This document shows positions 60,317-64,000 of a stretch of 64,000 bases of DNA, in pieces. The position numbers were made by a program, and so were the translations under genes. The notes under the pieces were generated by a model that was given only the letters and a program-made list of their open reading frames with translations, made no database searches and was not told the origin of the DNA. The DNA is from Gammaproteobacteria bacterium (GTDB taxonomy: Bacteria; Pseudomonadota; Gammaproteobacteria; Xanthomonadales; SZUA-36). The DNA is taken from the NCBI GenBank assembly GCA_030431095.1, contig JAUIJU010000009.1:1-64000 (forward strand). Reading direction: 5' to 3'. Within the stretch, counting starts at the first letter, position 1. Each line of letters begins with the position of its first letter.

Positions 60317-61573
60317 ATGATCGGCCTGATTCTCGCGGGCGAGGCGGTGTACCTGCTGCCCTTCGCGGTGACCCGCTTTTTTCGCCCCACCGTGCTGGAA
60401 ACTTTTGGCCTGAGCAACACCGAACTGGGCAAGGCCATGGCCGTTTACGGCATCGTGGCCATGGTGGCCTACGTACCCGGCGGCCCCCTGGCCGACCGCT
60501 TTTCGGCCCGCAAACTGCTGGCCCTGTCCTTGTGGACCACGGCCGCCGGTGGCCTGTACATGTCCACGCTGCCGGACCATGCGGGCAGCGTCTGGCTGTG
60601 GGGGTTCTTCGGCGTCACCACCATTCTGCTGTTCTGGGCGGCCCTGATCCGCGCCACGCGGGACTGGGGCGGCCACGATGAGCAGGGCCGGGCCTTCGGC
60701 CTGCTCGACAGCGGTCGCGGCGTGCTGGCGGCGGTCATGGCTTCGCTGGGTGCCGCGCTGTTCGCCTGGTCGTTTCCCGACGGCTACGCGGCGGCCGATT
60801 TCGCTGAGCGTCGCCAGGCCCTGGTGCTGATCATTCACCTGTATACGCTGACCACTTTCGCAGCCGGCGTGTTCGTCTGGTTCGCCATCCCGGAGCGCCC
60901 GGCCGAGCGGCGCTGGGACCCGCACCGCGAATCCGTGTTGCATCACTTCGGGCGCGCGCTGCGCCTGCCGGCCGTGTGGATCACGGCGGTGATCGTGGTC
61001 TGCGCCTATGTCGCCTACAAGGGATTCGACAACTACGGCCTGTACGCCGTCCAGGCATTTGGCATCAGCGAGGTGGAGTCGGCGCGGCTGACGGCCATCG
61101 GCGCCTGGGTGCGGCCCTTCGCCGCCCTGGGCTTCGGGCTGCTCGGCGACCGCTTCCTGGTCTCGCGCATGACCGTGCTGTGCTTCGCGCTGCTGCTCGC
61201 CTCGCAGCTGCTGTTCGCCCTGCTTACCCCTGCACCCAGCCTGTGGTGGGTGCTGTACGCCAACGTGTTGCTGGGCAGCACCGCGATCTTCGGCCTGCGC
61301 GCGCTGTACTACGCCATTTTCGAAGAGGCCGCGATCCCGCGCGGCATCATGGGCACGGCCGTGGGCATGGTATCGGTGGTGGGTTACACGCCGGATATTT
61401 TCGTCAATTACCTGGGTGGCGTGATGCTGGACGCCAGCCCCGGACTGGGCGGCCACCAGGATTTCTTCGCGTTCCAGGCTGTGTTCGCCGGGCTGGGTCT
61501 GGCCGCGTCACTGGTCATGATCCTGTACCTGCGTCGCGCCCGGGGTATGGCGACCGCCCCGAATCTGGGATAA
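60317..61573 (+). CDS. MFS transporter
   Basis: 418 residues from ATG 60317, with twelve likely membrane segments and the MFS loop G-G-P-L-A-D-R-F-S-A-R-K near residues 54-65. The ATG falls at the edge of the first helix and has no ribosome-binding site. An open in-frame extension of twelve codons (I-A-S-Q-R-D-Q-H-R-L-L-T) would give a more normal hydrophilic N-terminus but starts at ATC 60281, which has GAGG just upstream. Substrate unknown; the family is closest in look to organic-anion or sugar-phosphate MFS carriers. Confidence 0.85.
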   Translation: MIGLILAGEAVYLLPFAVTRFFRPTVLETFGLSNTELGKAMAVYGIVAMVAYVPGGPLADRFSARKLLALSLWTTAAGGLYMSTLPDHAGSVWLWGFFGVTTILLFWAALIRATRDWGGHDEQGRAFGLLDSGRGVLAAVMASLGAALFAWSFPDGYAAADFAERRQALVLIIHLYTLTTFAAGVFVWFAIPERPAERRWDPHRESVLHHFGRALRLPAVWITAVIVVCAYVAYKGFDNYGLYAVQAFGISEVESARLTAIGAWVRPFAALGFGLLGDRFLVSRMTVLCFALLLASQLLFALLTPAPSLWWVLYANVLLGSTAIFGLRALYYAIFEEAAIPRGIMGTAVGMVSVVGYTPDIFVNYLGGVMLDASPGLGGHQDFFAFQAVFAGLGLAASLVMILYLRRARGMATAPNLG

Positions 61574-61617
61574 TCGCCCGTTTTTTCCAGTCCTGAACAA
61601 TTTCCCCGGGGGGAACC

Positions 61618-62628
61618 ATGATGCAAGCCAAACGCCTGGCCGCCGCAAGCGCGGCGTGCGCCCTGTTTTTTGCCGCCGACCTGTATGCCGAAGACCGCGT
61701 GGTCATGAAGAACGGCGACGTGATTACCGGCAACGTGTCCCTGATCGACGGCGATGACGTGTATATCGAGCCCAGCTATGCCGATGAATTTGCCGTGGAC
61801 CTGTCGGAGGTCGCCTCCATCGAGCTCGACGAGGCGTTCGAGGTGGAGCTGGAAGACCGCACCATGCTCGATGCCGCCACGCTGAGCCTCAACGCCGCTG
61901 GCGAGCAGGTGCTGGAAGTCGACGGCGAACAACGCCCGGTGGTGCTGACCGAAATCGCCGAGGCCAGGGAGCCGGAGGAATACTTCGACTGGAGCGCCCT
62001 GGTGGACTTCAACGCCACCTTCAACGAAGGCAACACCGATTCGCGCAACACCGTGTTGTACGGCCAGGGTGACATCAAGATCGGCGACCACCGGCAGTAT
62101 CTTGATATCACCTTCCGTGACGAGGAACAGAACGGCGTACAGACCAAGGACCAGACCCTGCTCAACTACAGCTACAACTGGTTCTTCAATGACCCCTGGT
62201 TCGTGGGCGCTTCGGCCAGCTGGGAACGCGACCCGATTCGCGAGCTGGATCATCGTTACACCGCCGGCGTGCTGGTGGGGCGTGACCTGATCGACACGGC
62301 CACCACTTTCCTGACCTTCTCCTTCGGCCCCGGTTATTCGAGCGAAGAGATCGGCGGCGTGTCCGACGAGGGCGCGGTCGCGCTGTGGAACCTGCGCTAC
62401 GAGCAGGACTTCACCGGCTGGATGACGTTCTTCCACAACGACAACCTCACCCAGCACTTCTACGGCGCGGACAACCTGGTCATCAAGACGAACACGGGCT
62501 TCCGTTTCGACCTGGTGGGCGATCTCTACGCCAACGTGTCGCTGCGCTACGATTACGAAACCGAACCCGCCGCCGGCGCATCGAAGGACGATTCCACGCT
62601 GCAACTCGGCCTCGGGTACAAGTTCTGA
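61618..62628 (+). CDS. DUF481 (YdiY-like) outer-membrane protein
   Basis: 336 residues from ATG 61618, with GGGGG four bases upstream. Signal peptide ends near A-D-L-Y-A. Residues about 25-60 are a short Sm-like strand pattern (V-V-M-K-N-G-D-V-I-T-G-N-V), then the DUF481 barrel from about 120 (F-N-A-T-F-N-E-G-N-T-D-S-R-N) to the C-terminal L-G-L-G-Y-K-F, the usual beta-barrel assembly signal. YdiY in E. coli is an acid-inducible outer-membrane protein of unclear role. Likely an outer-membrane beta-barrel of unknown function. Confidence 0.9.
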   Translation: MMQAKRLAAASAACALFFAADLYAEDRVVMKNGDVITGNVSLIDGDDVYIEPSYADEFAVDLSEVASIELDEAFEVELEDRTMLDAATLSLNAAGEQVLEVDGEQRPVVLTEIAEAREPEEYFDWSALVDFNATFNEGNTDSRNTVLYGQGDIKIGDHRQYLDITFRDEEQNGVQTKDQTLLNYSYNWFFNDPWFVGASASWERDPIRELDHRYTAGVLVGRDLIDTATTFLTFSFGPGYSSEEIGGVSDEGAVALWNLRYEQDFTGWMTFFHNDNLTQHFYGADNLVIKTNTGFRFDLVGDLYANVSLRYDYETEPAAGASKDDSTLQLGLGYKF

Positions 62629-62632
62629 GTCG

Positions 62633-64000
62633 ATGTCGATGCGCCGCACACCGATCCGTCCATCTCGCGTCCCGCTGCTGACCCTGCTGGCCCTGCTGGT
62701 GGCGGGGCCCGGCGCCGCGCAGACGCAACGGCCACTGGTCGCAGACGATTACCACGCGATCGGCGCGGTGGCCGAGCCGCGGGTCAGCCCCGGCGGTGAC
62801 TGGATCGCCTATACCGTGACCCGCGAGGATTCGGCCAGCGACAGCAGCCTGACGCGCCTCTGGATGACGCCGGCCGACGGCGGTGATCCCGTGGCCCTGA
62901 CCGCCGCGGACCAGTCGTCGTGGCAGCCGCGCTGGAGCCCTGACGGGCAACGCCTGGCCTTCCTGACAGCCCGCGGCGAGGCCCCCACCCAGGTGTGGGT
63001 GCTGGATCGCCGCGGCGGCGAGGCGCGGGCGCTGAGCAACACACCCCAGTCCGTCGATGACTTCGCCTGGGCCCCGGACAGCAGGCGCCTGGTCCTGGTG
63101 TTGCGTGACCTGGAGCCCGAGCACCAGGCCGCGCTGGACGCGGGCGAGGCGTACACCCCCCGACCGAAACCCTGGGTCATCGATCGCGTACATTTCAAGA
63201 AGGACTACCAGGGTTACCTGGATCGGCGCCGCACCCACCTGTACCTGTTCGACCCGGAGGCGGGCGCGCCGGTTCGCCTGACCGGGGGTGATTACGACGA
63301 TTCCGCCCCGGCCTGGTCGCCGGACGGTACCCGGATCGCCTTTGTCAGCAAGCGCGTACCGGCGCCGGACCTGTCCACCAACAACGACCTGTTCCTGGTG
63401 CCGGCCACGGTCCCGGAGGATGGCGTCCACGAACCACGTCGACTGACCAGCACCCCCGGGGGCGACAGCGCGCCGGCCTGGAGTCCTGACGGCAGTCGCC
63501 TGGTGCACACCACCTCGACCCACCCGGAAACCATCTACTACGAGACGCCGCACCTGGCGGTGACCACGGTTGCCGACGGTGACACGCGGTTGCTCACCGA
63601 GGCCGTCGATCGCTGGGTGTACGAACCGCGTTTCGCCGCCGATGGCGAGTCCCTGCTGTTTTTGCTCGAAGACGAGGGCGAGCAGCACCTGGCGCGGGTG
63701 CCGCTGGCGGGTGGCCCGCCTGAGCGCCTGGTCCGGGACCAGGACGTGGTGCGCGCCTTCGACCCGCTGCCGGACGGGCGGGTGGCCCTGACCGTGACCC
63801 GGCACGACATGCCGGCCGAGTTGTTCCTGTACGACGGCAACGGGCTCGAGCAGCGCAGCACGGTCAACCGTGACTGGCGCCGGGAATTGTCGATGGGCGA
63901 GCTGCGCAGTTTCGACGTCACCAGCCCGGACGGCACCCGGATCCAGAGCTTCGCGTTGCTGCCCCCGGACTTCAAGGCGGGTGAGCCGCGCCCGGCCATC
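62633..64000 (+). CDS. S9-family (prolyl oligopeptidase/DPP IV) peptidase, N-terminal part
   Basis: The frame is open from ATG 62633 (or ATG 62639) to the window edge, 456 codons without a stop. A signal peptide (about 1-31, L-L-T-L-L-A-L-L-V-A-G) leads into WD40-like beta-propeller repeats: V-S-P-G-G-D-W-I-A-Y-T-V-T, W-S-P-D-G-Q-R-L-A-F-L, W-A-P-D-S-R-R-L and W-S-P-D-G-T-R-I-A-F-V. The catalytic alpha/beta-hydrolase half, with the Ser nucleophile, would lie beyond base 64000. It should be an exported dipeptidyl or oligopeptidase. It starts 4 bp after the DUF481 stop. Confidence 0.88.
   Translation, partial: MSMRRTPIRPSRVPLLTLLALLVAGPGAAQTQRPLVADDYHAIGAVAEPRVSPGGDWIAYTVTREDSASDSSLTRLWMTPADGGDPVALTAADQSSWQPRWSPDGQRLAFLTARGEAPTQVWVLDRRGGEARALSNTPQSVDDFAWAPDSRRLVLVLRDLEPEHQAALDAGEAYTPRPKPWVIDRVHFKKDYQGYLDRRRTHLYLFDPEAGAPVRLTGGDYDDSAPAWSPDGTRIAFVSKRVPAPDLSTNNDLFLVPATVPEDGVHEPRRLTSTPGGDSAPAWSPDGSRLVHTTSTHPETIYYETPHLAVTTVADGDTRLLTEAVDRWVYEPRFAADGESLLFLLEDEGEQHLARVPLAGGPPERLVRDQDVVRAFDPLPDGRVALTVTRHDMPAELFLYDGNGLEQRSTVNRDWRRELSMGELRSFDVTSPDGTRIQSFALLPPDFKAGEPRPAI

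Noticed and set aside
1-64000. Search for tRNA, rRNA, insertion sequences, phage genes, toxin-antitoxin or CRISPR-Cas
   Set aside because: None could be supported from the sequence read on both strands.

Overview
This 64 kb window looks like the chromosome of a high-GC gammaproteobacterium of the Xanthomonadales/Wenzhouxiangella/Steroidobacter type. The grounds are three large TonB-dependent receptors (one of the Xanthomonas/Caulobacter TIGR01782 kind), LacI-controlled glycoside hydrolase loci, tryptophan-halogenase-family genes beside a TonB receptor, Tat-exported sugar enzymes and long runs of ATGA/GTGA-coupled genes. There is no rRNA, tRNA, IS element, prophage or CRISPR array, so the taxonomic placement is an inference.

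Layout: (A) 0.2-3.2 kb, a TonB receptor, followed by an intergenic 107-bp tandem repeat. (B) 3.7-17.8 kb, two divergent operons around a BetI-like TetR regulator. Leftwards they encode a class III aminotransferase, two phytoene-desaturase-like FAD enzymes, a GcvT-like methyltransferase, an ADP-forming acyl-CoA synthetase, an aldehyde dehydrogenase and a glutamine-synthetase-family ligase. Rightwards they encode an acyl-CoA dehydrogenase and a Rieske oxygenase of the betaine/carnitine type. Together they read as a catabolic route for an N-methylated or quaternary ammonium compound. A perfect 20-bp inverted repeat lies in the divergent promoter. (C) 17.8-24.6 kb, a beta-lactamase-fold hydrolase, a second TonB receptor, a TIGR03032-like protein and a TPR-sulfotransferase.

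(D) 24.7-33.5 kb, a cello-oligosaccharide locus: exported GH3 glucosidase, GPH-type symporter, GH94 phosphorylase, gluconokinase, CBM9-like protein and LacI regulator. The coupling of GH94 to gluconokinase points to cellobionic acid, the oxidised end product of LPMO or cellobiose dehydrogenase action. (E) 33.6-37.7 kb, Gfo/Idh/MocA oxidoreductase, Tat-exported TIM-barrel isomerase and sialate-O-acetylesterase-type esterase.

(F) 37.7-45.6 kb is the most unusual part. One tightly coupled minus-strand operon holds three intact-looking flavin-dependent halogenase-family genes, a fourth paralogue that has lost the catalytic lysine and most of the WxWxIP motif, and a GH9 cellulase between two of the halogenases. 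It diverges from a TIGR01782 TonB receptor whose promoter carries two LacI-type operators. (G) 49.2-54.3 kb, LacI regulator, GH67 alpha-glucuronidase and sodium/solute symporter (glucuronoxylan use), ending in what looks like the remnant of a GH10 xylanase gene. (H) 54.4-59.7 kb, GMC oxidoreductase with its gluconate-2-dehydrogenase subunit-3-type partner, a serine hydrolase fused to DUF1080, and an M14-type deacylase. With the genes of region E these could form an oxidative 3-keto-glycoside route. (I) 59.7-64 kb, LEA-type lipoprotein, MFS carrier, DUF481 outer-membrane protein and the start of an S9 peptidase.

Taken together, the window is mostly plant or algal cell-wall polysaccharide capture and oxidation, with one amine-catabolism module. 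The halogenase-GH9-TonB block is the best candidate for an undescribed system.
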